Positions 7,007-14,767 of a stretch of DNA of 19,538 nt are shown piece after piece (within the stretch, counting starts at the first letter, position 1; the number at the start of each line of letters is the position of its first letter). The notes beneath the pieces were generated by a model. It was not told the DNA's origin and did not search any database. It saw nothing but the letters and a program-made list of their open reading frames with translations. The DNA is from Candidatus Zhuqueibacterota bacterium (GTDB lineage: Bacteria; BS750m-G25): NCBI GenBank assembly GCA_016783505.1, contig JADHWK010000040.1, forward strand, positions 1 through 19,538. Reading direction: 5' to 3'. The translations under genes were made by a program, and so were the position numbers.

Positions 7007-8383
7007 TTAAGCCTTTTCCTTCATATACTTTTTGATATGTTCATCTTTGACCCGTTTAAGCTCTTCCCTGGGCAGAAGCCCCAGCAGTTCCCAGCCCAGG
7101 TTTAGGGTTTCCTCAATCGTTCGATTTTCATCAAGGGTCTGTTGAACGTATCTTCTCTCAAACTCTTCGGAAAATTTAAGGAGGGCCCGGTCGGTCTCGG
7201 TGAGGGCCGCTTCCCCAAGGATCACCTTCAGCTCCTCAGCCTCCTTTCCCCTGGCATAGGCGGCAAAGAGCTGATTGGAAAGCCCGGCGTGATCCTCCCG
7301 GGTTTTGCCTTCTCCGATGCCCCTATCCCTGAGCCGAGAAAGGGAGGGTAAGACATTGATGGGGGGATAGATCCCCTTCCGCTGAAGGGCCCGATCGAGA
7401 ATGATCTGTCCCTCGGTGATGTATCCGGTGAGGTCGGGGATAGGATGGGTCTTATCATCCTCGGGCATGGAAAGGACGGGGATCTGGGTTATGGATCCCT
7501 TTTTCCCCTGAATACGCCCGGCTCGTTCATAGACCGTAGCCAGATCGGTGTAAAGGTAGCCCGGGTAGCCCCGCCTGCCCGGGACCTCTTTTCTGGCGGC
7601 TGAAATCTCCCTTAGGGCCTCGCAGTAGTTGGTCATATCGGTGAGTATGACCAGGACGTGCATGTCCTTATCAAAGGCCAGATATTCAGCGGTGGTCAGG
7701 GCCAGCCGGGGGGTGGCCAGGCGTTCAATGGCCGGGTCGTCGGCTAAATTTACGAAGAGCACCGCCCGGTCAATGGCGCCGGTGCGCTTAAAGTCAGTTA
7801 TGAAATAATTGGCCTCCTCAAAGGTGATCCCCATGGCCCCAAAGACCACAGCGAATTTCTCCTCTTTGCCTAATACGGTGGCCTGCCTGGCAATTTGGGC
7901 CGCCAGTTCCGGGTGGGGCAGGCCGAAGCCGGAGAAGATGGGAAGCTTCTGTCCCCTTACCAAAGTATTAAGCCCATCAATGGCCGAGATCCCGGTCTGA
8001 ATAAATTCCGAGGGATAATCCCGGGCGTAGGGATTGGTGGGATTGCCGCTGATGTCGAGGCGCTTTTCAGGGATAATCCTCGGGCCCCCGTCAATGGGAT
8101 GCCCCATTCCGTCGAAGACCCGGCCCAGCATATCCAGGGAGACCCCCAGTTCGATCCCCTTGCCCATAAATCTTATCCGGCTTTTATAGACATCAACGCC
8201 GCTGGAGCCCTCAAAGAGCTGAACCAGGGCCTTATCATAGTGTACCTCTAAAACCTTTCCCCGACGTATTTCCCCGGTGGGCATCTCCAATTCCACCAAC
8301 TCATCGAACTTTACCCCTTCCACACCCCCCACCAACACCAGGGGTCCCACGATCTCCTCTACGGTCAAATACTCTTTAGCCAT
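7007..8383 (-). CDS. atpB: V/A-type ATP synthase subunit B
   Basis: 458 residues, the usual length of the non-catalytic regulatory B subunit (NtpB/AtpB), which alternates with A in the A3B3 head. Family landmarks in order: [20 protein letters not shown] near the start; [39 protein letters not shown] with [20 protein letters not shown] where the catalytic subunit has its P-loop; [53 protein letters not shown]; and [17 protein letters not shown]. The missing classical P-loop is normal for B. An AGGAG site lies before the ATG. In most bacteria B directly follows A; here 7 kb of unrelated genes lie between, and a hairpin repeat (8413-8485) sits 30 bp upstream of this start codon. Confidence 0.98.
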   Translation of the reverse strand: MAKEYLTVEEIVGPLVLVGGVEGVKFDELVELEMPTGEIRRGKVLEVHYDKALVQLFEGSSGVDVYKSRIRFMGKGIELGVSLDMLGRVFDGMGHPIDGGPRIIPEKRLDISGNPTNPYARDYPSEFIQTGISAIDGLNTLVRGQKLPIFSGFGLPHPELAAQIARQATVLGKEEKFAVVFGAMGITFEEANYFITDFKRTGAIDRAVLFVNLADDPAIERLATPRLALTTAEYLAFDKDMHVLVILTDMTNYCEALREISAARKEVPGRRGYPGYLYTDLATVYERAGRIQGKKGSITQIPVLSMPEDDKTHPIPDLTGYITEGQIILDRALQRKGIYPPINVLPSLSRLRDRGIGEGKTREDHAGLSNQLFAAYARGKEAEELKVILGEAALTETDRALLKFSEEFERRYVQQTLDENRTIEETLNLGWELLGLLPREELKRVKDEHIKKYMKEKA

Positions 8384-8412
8384 TTAATTCTCCTGGTTTC
8401 ACCTGTCTGTAT

Positions 8413-8485
8413 CAGCATAAAAAAAGGTTTTGCGAAGTAAAAATCTAGGTGAGCCCTGATCTATTGGAACGAACCTTTTATGCTG
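8413..8485. repeat. Hairpin repeat H, copy 1 (overlaps the stop of the PIN-like gene)
   Basis: A 73-bp element starting CAGCATAAAA and ending TTTTATGCTG, so its ends form an inverted repeat, with a further AAGGTT/AACC match inside. It is about 70% identical to copy 2 at 9874-9944 in the same orientation. The stop codon of the gene at 8478-9824 lies inside its GCATAA end. Confidence 0.75.
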
Positions 8486-9824
8486 GGTCATTGGAAGTTA
8501 CTGTAATATTACTTTTTTTTTGCACTCTATAAAGCGTTGTGTATGGCTCACGCCAACTCTCACCATAAACTTCATTCACTTTATCCAAATGTTCCCTGGG
8601 GGCTCTTAATTCTATATCATTCAAATAATTTAAAAATTCATCTTTTATGTTTTGTGAGAAAACCTTTGTTCCATAATCAATGGCATCGTGTAAGGGTTGT
8701 TCATTTAAATACGTTTGGCATTCGTTATCTATGAACATGGCATTGCAATATGGTAATAAGACTGATATAATTTCAATATCATTAGCCATTCCTTGATTTG
8801 GTGGTTTCTTTCTGCCGGTGGCAGCTTTACGTGCTAATGCTGCATACAACATGGAAGAAATTTTAATAAATGGGACATCTTTTAGAGAAGAAGAATCCAG
8901 ATATTCAACGGTCTTCGGCCATATATCTGAATCCTGGATGCCAGCCTTTCTAAAAGCGTCGTGTATTGAATGGATAAAAACAATAGACGACGGAGGGAAT
9001 ATGTCATTCGCTGTTAGCTCAACATGCCCTATGGATATTTCTGCGGATTTTTTTAGATAATTTAAGTATATTTGTAAAGTTACCCTACCAAATGCCATAC
9101 TTTCTTTTTCAAACCAGTAATCAAAAGTTTTATTTCTTTCAGATTGCCATTGCTTAAAAAGTTTACTTAATCCTTTATGCATTTCTTCTCTGTTTTTACG
9201 GAGCTCATCTATCCAATCTAAACCATATTGTATATTCACTGAGATAATTAATCTATCTTGCCAAGCATTGATATTTCCATTAACTACGGTATGCACGTCT
9301 AAATTTAATGCCTTATCCGCCTTCCCAGAAATCCAATTTATTGCATGTTCGTATATCTGAAATCTTTTGATGGTTTCATGATCGTAAAACCTGACATCAT
9401 GAGATAGTAGTTCATACATCCGCTTTAAAGGTTTAAAATATGGTGACAAAAGAGACTCATCAGTGTGAAACCCTGAATCAGGACATGTGATAAGCTGCAA
9501 TTTACAAAGGCTATCTAACCTTTCAAAAAGCCTTACCCAAAATTCATCTAATGTTCCTTTCTTGTATGGTTTCGTTTGAGGGTTAAGCGCTTTCATCATG
9601 TTGCTAATCGCAAATTGGTCAACATAAACAACCTTCTTGTTTAATTCTGGAAGGGGATAGCTTGATGCGGGTTCAGTTCCACGTGGGAAGAAGCAGTCTT
9701 TACATCTTCTACAATAATGATGGTTGCAAATCATTAGAATGCCAAAGCTCTTTTTTCCGCATTTTGGACATTTAATGTATGGTGGAGAGATAAATGTTCT
9801 TGGATCAAAATTAATAGTTTTCAT
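8478..9824 (-). CDS. Zinc-ribbon protein with PIN-like nuclease domain (putative)
   Basis: 448 residues. The N-terminus is a cysteine-rich zinc ribbon: C19-x2-C22-G, then C33-x-H-H-x-C38-x2-C41-x2-C44. After it comes VVYVDQFAIS with D69, a beta strand ending in an acidic residue followed by helix, the usual start of a PIN-like fold. Far downstream ANDIEIISVLLPYCNAMFID carries D349, E351 and D366, fitting the later acidic residues of PIN nucleases. The roughly 280 residues between form a helical insert. PIN-like domains are metal-dependent ribonucleases common in toxin and defence systems; activity here is inferred. The coding region is AT-rich, and two direct copies of repeat H bracket it. 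The ribosome site is weak (AAAGGA, 13 bases upstream of the ATG). Confidence 0.6.
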   Translation of the reverse strand: MKTINFDPRTFISPPYIKCPKCGKKSFGILMICNHHYCRRCKDCFFPRGTEPASSYPLPELNKKVVYVDQFAISNMMKALNPQTKPYKKGTLDEFWVRLFERLDSLCKLQLITCPDSGFHTDESLLSPYFKPLKRMYELLSHDVRFYDHETIKRFQIYEHAINWISGKADKALNLDVHTVVNGNINAWQDRLIISVNIQYGLDWIDELRKNREEMHKGLSKLFKQWQSERNKTFDYWFEKESMAFGRVTLQIYLNYLKKSAEISIGHVELTANDIFPPSSIVFIHSIHDAFRKAGIQDSDIWPKTVEYLDSSSLKDVPFIKISSMLYAALARKAATGRKKPPNQGMANDIEIISVLLPYCNAMFIDNECQTYLNEQPLHDAIDYGTKVFSQNIKDEFLNYLNDIELRAPREHLDKVNEVYGESWREPYTTLYRVQKKSNITVTSNDPA

Positions 9825-9873
9825 TTTGGTTTCAACATCCTTTATCTATCAGAGCAATTTTCAATAATGTTTC

Positions 9874-9944
9874 CAGCATAAAAGAAGTTTTTACTAAGCA
9901 AAAATTTTGGGGTGAGTGCCGTAAGGCACGAACCTTTTATGCTG
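9874..9944. repeat. Hairpin repeat H, copy 2 (upstream of the PIN-like gene)
   Basis: A 71-bp element with the same CAGCATAAAA...TTTTATGCTG ends as the copy at 8413-8485 and the same direction. It has an internal GTGCC-GTAA-GGCAC hairpin. It is immediately followed (9946-9963) by the terminal box of the neighbouring HEPN-like unit, an arrangement resembling an attC stem next to its R'' box. No GTTRRRY box is found at its other end. Confidence 0.7.
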
Positions 9945-9945
9945 T

Positions 9946-9963
9946 GTTAACCGATGCGGCCGC
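9946..9963. repeat. Terminal inverted box of the DUF4145-like unit, 3' side
   Basis: On the plus strand GTTAACCGATGCGGCCGC; its partner at 10663-10680 is GCGGCCATTTCGGTTAAC. They are complementary at 15 of 18 positions and enclose exactly one gene (9979-10644). This resembles the R''/cassette-start complementarity seen at 6236-6245 and 6802-6811. Confidence 0.6.
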
Positions 9964-9978
9964 TGATTTTCATTTAAG

Positions 9979-10644
9979 TCATTTAAGATATTCACTAGCA
10001 AATCTCTGTACCCATTTGACCATATCCTTAACATCCAACTCGGTAAATTGCTCAAACTTAGCATGATCAGCATTATTCCGAATATCTGCTTTGGCAGTAA
10101 TTTCCTTCTGCGTAAGCTTATTGTATGCTCCATCCCTTGCTAAAGAAGTATTGAGTGCGTCTATTTTAGTCTTTTTGGGATAGGGTATATTCCGTTGATC
10201 ACACATTTTCCGTAGCGTATCTTCCAGGACCGCCCCTGTGAGAGATGCAGCTGGAACATAATACCCTTCATTGAGCAGTGTTTCGGCTTGTTCTATAAAA
10301 CTACCAAGTAGATCTGCTCTTATCATAGCCCGTATATCAAATAGAAAATCCTCTGAGAAGTCACGGTATGCCGCTTCTAACACTCCATAACATTGATGGT
10401 AATAAAAACTACTGCCGGATGCACGCTTATCTTCAGCCAAACGCCTCATTTGCTGATAATGTTCGCTTTCTTCACCACAAGTTCGCTTAATGAGATTTAA
10501 ACTTTCGGTGCGGAATCGTAGATAGTCAACATCCGATGGATGCCTATCCCACTGCCTTCCATCCCAACCACATTCCTGAAAGACTCTCTTCCCTTCTGCC
10601 AAAAGCTTTTCAAACTTTTCTTTGATTTTCTCATTCATGCCCAT
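9979..10644 (-). CDS. DUF4145/HEPN-like protein
   Basis: 221 residues, soluble and helical. The C-terminal half looks like the DUF4145 branch of the HEPN superfamily: SFIEQAETLLNEGYYVPAAS, LTGAVLEDTLRKMC, a linker with PYPKKTKIDALN, then KADIRNNADHAKFEQFTELD with R189-x4-H194, the R-x4-6-H motif. The N-terminal 110 residues are unassigned. DUF4145 domains are often found in restriction and defence proteins and in stand-alone genes of unknown role. A good AAGGAG site lies 6 bases before the ATG. The gene is enclosed by an 18-bp imperfect inverted box pair and by hairpin repeat H on its 3' side. Cleavage activity is not shown by the sequence. Confidence 0.65.
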   Translation of the reverse strand: MGMNEKIKEKFEKLLAEGKRVFQECGWDGRQWDRHPSDVDYLRFRTESLNLIKRTCGEESEHYQQMRRLAEDKRASGSSFYYHQCYGVLEAAYRDFSEDFLFDIRAMIRADLLGSFIEQAETLLNEGYYVPAASLTGAVLEDTLRKMCDQRNIPYPKKTKIDALNTSLARDGAYNKLTQKEITAKADIRNNADHAKFEQFTELDVKDMVKWVQRFASEYLK

Positions 10645-10662
10645 TTAATACTCCTTGTTTTA

Positions 10663-10680
10663 GCGGCCATTTCGGTTAAC
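10663..10680. repeat. Terminal inverted box of the DUF4145-like unit, 5' side
   Basis: Partner of 9946-9963 (15 of 18 complementary). It lies about 20 bases upstream of the ATG at 10644 and overlaps the start of the spacer repeat at 10676-10807. It also pairs locally: ATTTCGGTT with AACCGAAAT across 10 bases. Confidence 0.6.
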
Positions 10681-10807
10681 TTAAAACAACCGAAATACTT
10701 CGTTTACCCTTTTAGATAGTATCCCATTAGATAATAAATATCTAACAGGACAGAGCATCTAACGAAGTATATGCTCCAAATTAATTTATTTTACAAAACC
10801 CAACTGA
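10676..10807. repeat. Spacer repeat S, copy 1 (132 bp)
   Basis: Three blocks recur in the same order and spacing class at 11438-11571. Block 1 is 10676-10714 (33 of 39 identical to 11438-11476). Block 2 is a GCATCTAACGRRGTNTATGCT hairpin core (10753-10776). Block 3 is the AAACCCAACTGA end (10796-10807). The part 10729-10785 is also about 86% identical to 12603-12661. Read on the minus strand, block 2 contains CGTTAGATGC, which fits the GTTRRRY integron R' consensus. Confidence 0.65.
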
Positions 10808-10816
10808 GTGGATATT

Positions 10817-11395
10817 TTAGCTTGACTTCGGTCTTTTAAAAGATCTTAGGCCTAAAAGCTCATACATATTTTGTTCCATTAGCATTTTTAATAATTCTAT
10901 ATTCTTTAACCCTTTTTGTAAAGCATTCTCATAAGTAATATCGAAGTTTCCCTTTTTTAGGGAATTCCAGCTCATATTATATTTCTTACTGCTAAGAAGG
11001 GAAAAATTCTCCTCTGAAATATCATCTCGATCTAACTTAAACAATTGTCTTATCCGAAAATTATCTCCCAACCTCAAAATAATAAGTTCATTAAAGATTT
11101 GCCGCTCAACTTTATCCTTAGATAACCAACAGCCAACAGGATTACTTTCTGATTTTCTAATAGTTTTTACTTCAATCTTCTTCCCAGTCTTAGGGTCAAT
11201 ACAATCAAATCCTTTTTCAGATGGGTTAGTATTTATTTTATAATTAAAAAGAATGGAAACATACCATTCACCAATTTCTGGAATAACCTTTCTCGTTCGA
11301 ACGATTTTAAGCTCTTTTAGTCTTTCTTCGATTTTATTATACTTATCAAGAAGGGAGAGCACAACTTTTATCTTTCGAAATCTATCGTCTTTCAT
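10817..11395 (-). CDS. PD-(D/E)XK-like putative nuclease
   Basis: 192 residues. The segment E40-I-G-E43...G62-F-D64-C-I-D-P-K-T-G-K-K-I-E75-V-K77 has the E...D...E-x-K layout of the PD-(D/E)XK restriction-endonuclease fold. An N-terminal helix carries E43, then beta hairpins carry the D and the E-V-K. The remainder is basic and helical. Stand-alone proteins of this kind occur beside restriction-modification systems, but no methylase is present in this window. The coding sequence is strongly AT-rich compared with the ATPase genes, and it lies exactly between the two copies of spacer repeat S, which suggests acquisition as a unit. There is no clear ribosome site, so the start is less certain. 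Nuclease function is inferred. Confidence 0.6.
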   Translation of the reverse strand: MKDDRFRKIKVVLSLLDKYNKIEERLKELKIVRTRKVIPEIGEWYVSILFNYKINTNPSEKGFDCIDPKTGKKIEVKTIRKSESNPVGCWLSKDKVERQIFNELIILRLGDNFRIRQLFKLDRDDISEENFSLLSSKKYNMSWNSLKKGNFDITYENALQKGLKNIELLKMLMEQNMYELLGLRSFKRPKSS

Positions 11396-11437
11396 GAATT
11401 TGCCCTATTGCAATTAATAAACTTCGGGCTTTTCCGC

Positions 11438-11571
11438 TTAAATTAAAATAACCGTAATAGTTCGTTTACTCTATTATATAGCTAGCATCTAACGGGGTTT
11501 ATGCTCTCATATTGATATACCCGCCTGCCGAAGTCCCGGGACGGCGGGCAGGTTTTGCGAAACCCAACTGA
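11438..11571. repeat. Spacer repeat S, copy 2 (134 bp)
   Basis: Same three blocks as 10676-10807, with different filler. Here a GC-rich CCTGCC/GGCAGG hairpin (about 11524-11552) sits between blocks 2 and 3. Together with copy 1 it brackets the gene at 10817-11395. Confidence 0.65.
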
Positions 11572-11597
11572 TAGGAATAAATTCCTATCCTAATTTA
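11563..11597. repeat. Direct repeat T, copy 1, with perfect palindrome
   Basis: CCCAACTGATAGG followed by an AT-rich palindrome (GATAGGAAT-AA-ATTCCTATC, 11570-11589), ending at the guaA stop codon. About 30 of 35 bases match the copy at 15010-15044, in the same orientation. Confidence 0.6.
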
Positions 11598-12563
11598 CTA
11601 AATAGCCTCAATAGTTGAAGGCGGTTTTTTGGTTATGTTGTAAGTAACACTTACAACCCCTGATACTTCCGTTGTTATCCTTTCTGCTAATCTATCCAAA
11701 GTTTCATAGGGAAGTCTGGTTGGTGATCCCGTTATTGCATCTTTGCTATCCCAGCATCTTACCTCTATCTGCAAGCCATAATCCCTTTTCCCTTCTCTAA
11801 CACCGGTGACTCTATCTTCATGCAAGATTGCCAAGTATTGAAATGCCTTTGTATTACATAATTCTTCTTCAACAATTTTCGTAGCTTTTCTTACAATTTC
11901 TACTCTTTCCGGCGTGATTTCTCCTATTATTCTTGCCGCTAAGGCGGGGCCCGGAAAGGGTGGCCTCTTATATATTTCCTCTGGGAGATCCAGAACCTTC
12001 GCCACCCTTCTTATCCCTGATTTTCTAAGCTGGATTAAAGGTTCTATTACTTTATATCCATATGTCTCTTCTGTATCAATTCCAAGCTGTGCTAAGATAT
12101 TGTGCTGTCTTTTAATGCCTGCCACAGTTTCTTCTACATCGGTTAAATTTGTCCCCTGCAAAAGATATTTCGCACCGCTCTCCATTACTAAATTACCAAA
12201 AACATCTTTGTAAAATGCCTGGGTAATAGCTTCTCTTTTTTCTTCAGGATCTGTGAGACCTCTTAATCCGTCAAAAAAGATCTCATTGGCATCAAAAAGT
12301 TCAACATTTACTCCCATATCTTCAAACAATGAAATGATATGTTCAGGTTCACCCTCTCTCATTATACCGTTATCAATAAAATACGTTTTGAGCCTATCAC
12401 CTAAGGCTCTATGCCCTAATATAGTTACGGTTGAAGAGTCAACCCCACCAGACAAAGCATTGACAGCTAAGCCAGTTCCAACGATAGAGGAGATCTCTTC
12501 CACTTTTAGTTTTATAAATTCTTCAGGATGTAAATCCTCCGTTTTTATTTCCTCAATTTTCAT
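11598..12563 (-). CDS. guaAB: GMP synthase, ATP-pyrophosphatase subunit (GuaA C-terminal type, no glutaminase domain)
   Basis: 321 residues. The PP-loop ATP-pyrophosphatase motif SGGVDSS is at 38-44. It is followed by GMP-synthase landmarks: FIDNGIMREGE, LLQGTNLTDV, GIKRQHN, then GYKVIEPLIQLRKSGIRRVA, RPPFPGPALAARIIGEITPE and the C-terminal dimerisation domain ending KKPPSTIEAI. It would aminate XMP to GMP using ATP and ammonia. The fused glutaminase domain of ordinary bacterial GuaA is absent, so this is the separate-subunit form known from archaea, and the partner glutaminase is not in the window. The C-terminus departs from the usual KPPGTIEWE ending. An AGGAGGG site precedes the ATG. It is AT-rich and sits inside the insert splitting the V-ATPase operon, so a transferred or paralogous copy is possible. 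Confidence 0.85.
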   Translation of the reverse strand: MKIEEIKTEDLHPEEFIKLKVEEISSIVGTGLAVNALSGGVDSSTVTILGHRALGDRLKTYFIDNGIMREGEPEHIISLFEDMGVNVELFDANEIFFDGLRGLTDPEEKREAITQAFYKDVFGNLVMESGAKYLLQGTNLTDVEETVAGIKRQHNILAQLGIDTEETYGYKVIEPLIQLRKSGIRRVAKVLDLPEEIYKRPPFPGPALAARIIGEITPERVEIVRKATKIVEEELCNTKAFQYLAILHEDRVTGVREGKRDYGLQIEVRCWDSKDAITGSPTRLPYETLDRLAERITTEVSGVVSVTYNITKKPPSTIEAI

Positions 12564-12602
12564 TATACCCTCCTAATTAGTTTGAAATAATCTAATCCTT
12601 AT

Positions 12603-12661
12603 AGATAGTAAATATCTAACTGGACGAGAGCATCTAACGGAGTTTATACTCCCAAATTAAC
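12603..12661. repeat. Spacer repeat S, partial copy 3
   Basis: 59 bp about 86% identical to 10729-10785 (six substitutions and two single-base indels), including the GAGCATCTAACGGAGTTTATACTCC core. Blocks 1 and 3 of the full spacer are missing. It lies directly upstream of guaA. Confidence 0.6.
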
Positions 12662-12732
12662 ATGTTTTTCCTGGCAACATCGGGATTAATGCACGCTTAT
12701 CGGTGAAGCTTTACTCTCGTTGCTTTCTCCTC

Positions 12733-13563
12733 CTAACTTTTACGGGTACTAAGCAGGGCCATAATAACACCTCCTAAACCAAGCACCGAGGCGACTACCT
12801 TGACCAGCCAGCCCAGAAAGGGCACCCAACCAACTAACCCCAGAATTATTATCCCCCACAACGTCCCCCAGAGCATATTAAGATCGGGCTTCTTCAGGGC
12901 TAAAGCCATCCTATTGCCGATAAGCTGGGCCACCGCAATGTAACCTACCAGAAATGCACAGCCGACCAGAATAATTTCCACCGGTATCAATACTATACCC
13001 ACCACCGATACGGCCAGTAATATTACTAACGGAACGATCAGCACCATCCCCAGAAGCCCCCACAAGAATACTTTCAGAGTGTTTTTCTCCACCGCAGTCG
13101 AAATTTTGCCGATTGGCTTCGGGATAATCGCCACAATCAACAATGCCAGGGCTAAAAAACCGATAAAAACGACAATTCTAAAAGGCCAGAACAACCCCAG
13201 GCCTATACCTTTGCAAACAGATGTAACAGCCCAAGGAATACCAATAATGTCAACCTCAACTTCATCCCCGTATACTATTGCTCCTTCCTCCTTTTTTATG
13301 GTTCCCCCTACCGAAACCGCATCCCCGTCCACTACTGCCCTCGGACCCAAGATAACCGAACCCCCCACCGCCACGGCATCACCATCAACCACACCGTTTA
13401 CGGTAACATCCCCGCCGATGGCCACCGCATCGCCTACCCTCATCCCTTCTTTAACCACAAGATCGCTGCCAATCTTAACTATGTCCTTAACCCCTGCTCC
13501 AGCTATGGGAAGAAATGCCAGGGACAACCCCAAAAGCAGCAAAAAAACAATCCATTTTTTCAT
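12733..13563 (-). CDS. Bactofilin-like beta-repeat protein with membrane helices
   Basis: 276 residues. Signal peptide at 1-23 (MKKWIVFLLLLGLSLAFLPI, then AGA). Residues about 40-100 hold a short right-handed beta-helix of six- to eight-residue steps (VGDAVAIGGDVTVNGVVDGD, then AVAVGGSVILGPRAVVDGD), as in polymer-forming bactofilin-like domains. The C-terminal two thirds hold four or five membrane helices, among them FRIVVFIGFLALALLIVAII and LLGMVLIVPLVILLAVSVVG. The beta-helix is predicted outside the cytoplasm, unlike classical cytoplasmic bactofilins. The role is unknown. An AAGGAG site lies 9 bases before the ATG. The GNAT-like gene ends 32 bp upstream, so the two are probably co-transcribed. 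Confidence 0.7.
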   Translation of the reverse strand: MKKWIVFLLLLGLSLAFLPIAGAGVKDIVKIGSDLVVKEGMRVGDAVAIGGDVTVNGVVDGDAVAVGGSVILGPRAVVDGDAVSVGGTIKKEEGAIVYGDEVEVDIIGIPWAVTSVCKGIGLGLFWPFRIVVFIGFLALALLIVAIIPKPIGKISTAVEKNTLKVFLWGLLGMVLIVPLVILLAVSVVGIVLIPVEIILVGCAFLVGYIAVAQLIGNRMALALKKPDLNMLWGTLWGIIILGLVGWVPFLGWLVKVVASVLGLGGVIMALLSTRKS

Positions 13564-13595
13564 CTTGCGTTTCTCCTTTCTATCTTCATAGCATA

Positions 13596-14711
13596 TTACT
13601 CCAGCGGCATTTCATAGACCCGGTATTTCCGCACCAGCTCCATTCCCAATTTAAGGAGGGCGCCCTTCATGGCGAAATTGTCCTCCAGCACGTAATTCGC
13701 CTCCAGACGAGCACCCCTCGGTTTGAGCGCTTCGTAGGTACGAAGGTAGAGCAGCGTATCAATGCCCCGACGCTGATATTCTTTGACGATGCCCAGAGCC
13801 CAGAGACGATAGCTATTGATCTTCTTGATTCCCTTCAACATTCTGAAGAATACAAAAGGAAACAACCGGCCATTCAGTTTTTTGAGAATCACATTAATGT
13901 CAGGGAAGGTGATGGAGTAGCCAATGGGCTCGCCTTTGGCTTCTACGATGAAAACTATACTGGGGTCTAGGATCCGCTTGACTTCCTTGGCGATGCTGGT
14001 GGCTTCGGCATCAGTCACCGGGGAGAATCCCCAGTTTCCATCAATTGAGCGATTGGTCAGCCCTGTTATGATGCGGATGTCCCGGACTAGGTGCTTTGGG
14101 TCCACTGTACGCACCCTGATGCCATACTTATTTTTAATTCTCTGGGAGTATCTCTTAAAGCGCTCGGGCAGCTCCCATACGGCCATATCTACCGCGTAGG
14201 CTTCCAGGTCTTTGGCCTTGGTCAGGCCGAAGGCCCCCATTTGATTGTTGTAATAGGGCGGGTTGTAGGGTGACATAAGGACTGGCGAGTAATCGAACCC
14301 TTCGATGATGAATCCTGCATTCTGGACCTCAAAATTAATGGGGCTGGGGCCGCGCATAGTCGTCATCCCCCGGGCCACTAACCAATCCCGGGCCACGGTC
14401 AGGAGGGCCCGGGAAGTATCGGTGCAATCCACACACTCGTATGAGCCGAAACTGCCTATCTTCGTTCCCCAATATTCATTGGCATGACGATCAATAAAAA
14501 CTGCTATCCGTCCCATTAGCTCTCCGTCATCATAAGCCACAAAGTAGGCATAATCGCAATGTAGGAGCATCGGATTCCGGCGGCCGTCAAACATCTTCTT
14601 CTGCTCGCTCCTTAAAGGCGGCACCCAATAGGGATCATTTCGGTACAATTTATAAGGGAGTTCCAGAAAGCGCCGAAGTTCCCGCCGTGAAGTTACCTCT
14701 CTAATCTCCAT
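13596..14711 (-). CDS. GNAT-fold acyltransferase-like protein (YghO-like)
   Basis: 371 residues. The N-terminus resembles a widespread family of roughly 370-390-residue GNAT-fold proteins: FLELPYKLYRNDPYWVPPL, then PMLLHCDYAYFVAYDDGELM and GRIAVFIDRHANEYWGTKIG. A central SPYNPPYYNNQMGAFGLTKA segment follows. The C-terminal half holds an acetyl-CoA-binding type motif (ALGIVKEYQRRGIDTLLYLR) where Q-R-R-G-I-D corresponds to the R/Q-x-x-G-x-G/A loop. It is probably an N-acyltransferase; the substrate is unknown. No strong ribosome site is seen before the ATG. It is less AT-rich than the nuclease-like genes further on, so it may have a different origin within the same insert. Confidence 0.75.
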   Translation of the reverse strand: MEIREVTSRRELRRFLELPYKLYRNDPYWVPPLRSEQKKMFDGRRNPMLLHCDYAYFVAYDDGELMGRIAVFIDRHANEYWGTKIGSFGSYECVDCTDTSRALLTVARDWLVARGMTTMRGPSPINFEVQNAGFIIEGFDYSPVLMSPYNPPYYNNQMGAFGLTKAKDLEAYAVDMAVWELPERFKRYSQRIKNKYGIRVRTVDPKHLVRDIRIITGLTNRSIDGNWGFSPVTDAEATSIAKEVKRILDPSIVFIVEAKGEPIGYSITFPDINVILKKLNGRLFPFVFFRMLKGIKKINSYRLWALGIVKEYQRRGIDTLLYLRTYEALKPRGARLEANYVLEDNFAMKGALLKLGMELVRKYRVYEMPLE

Positions 14712-14767
14712 TTATTGATAAGGTGTTATACGCAACGAATGAGTGGGTGTAGTGAGCGAGGAATCGC

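Noticed and set aside
8413-9944. Insertion sequence bounded by the CAGCATAAAA repeats
   Set aside because: The enclosed gene has no transposase features, the repeats are direct, and no target duplication is visible.
10680-12700. CRISPR array suggested by recurrent GCATCTAACG motifs
   Set aside because: Only three copies 0.7-1.2 kb apart with genes between; no regular repeat-spacer pattern and no cas genes.
13079-13970. Long plus-strand frames opposite the bactofilin-like and GNAT-like genes
   Set aside because: Composition (Thr/Pro/Ser runs) is what the reverse strand of a Gly/Val-rich beta-repeat gene gives; no ribosome sites.
14712-14767. Possible attC site between the small membrane gene and the GNAT-like gene (GCGTATAAC end)
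   Set aside because: The right end looks attC-like, but I could not build a stem with its partner arm, so no site is called.
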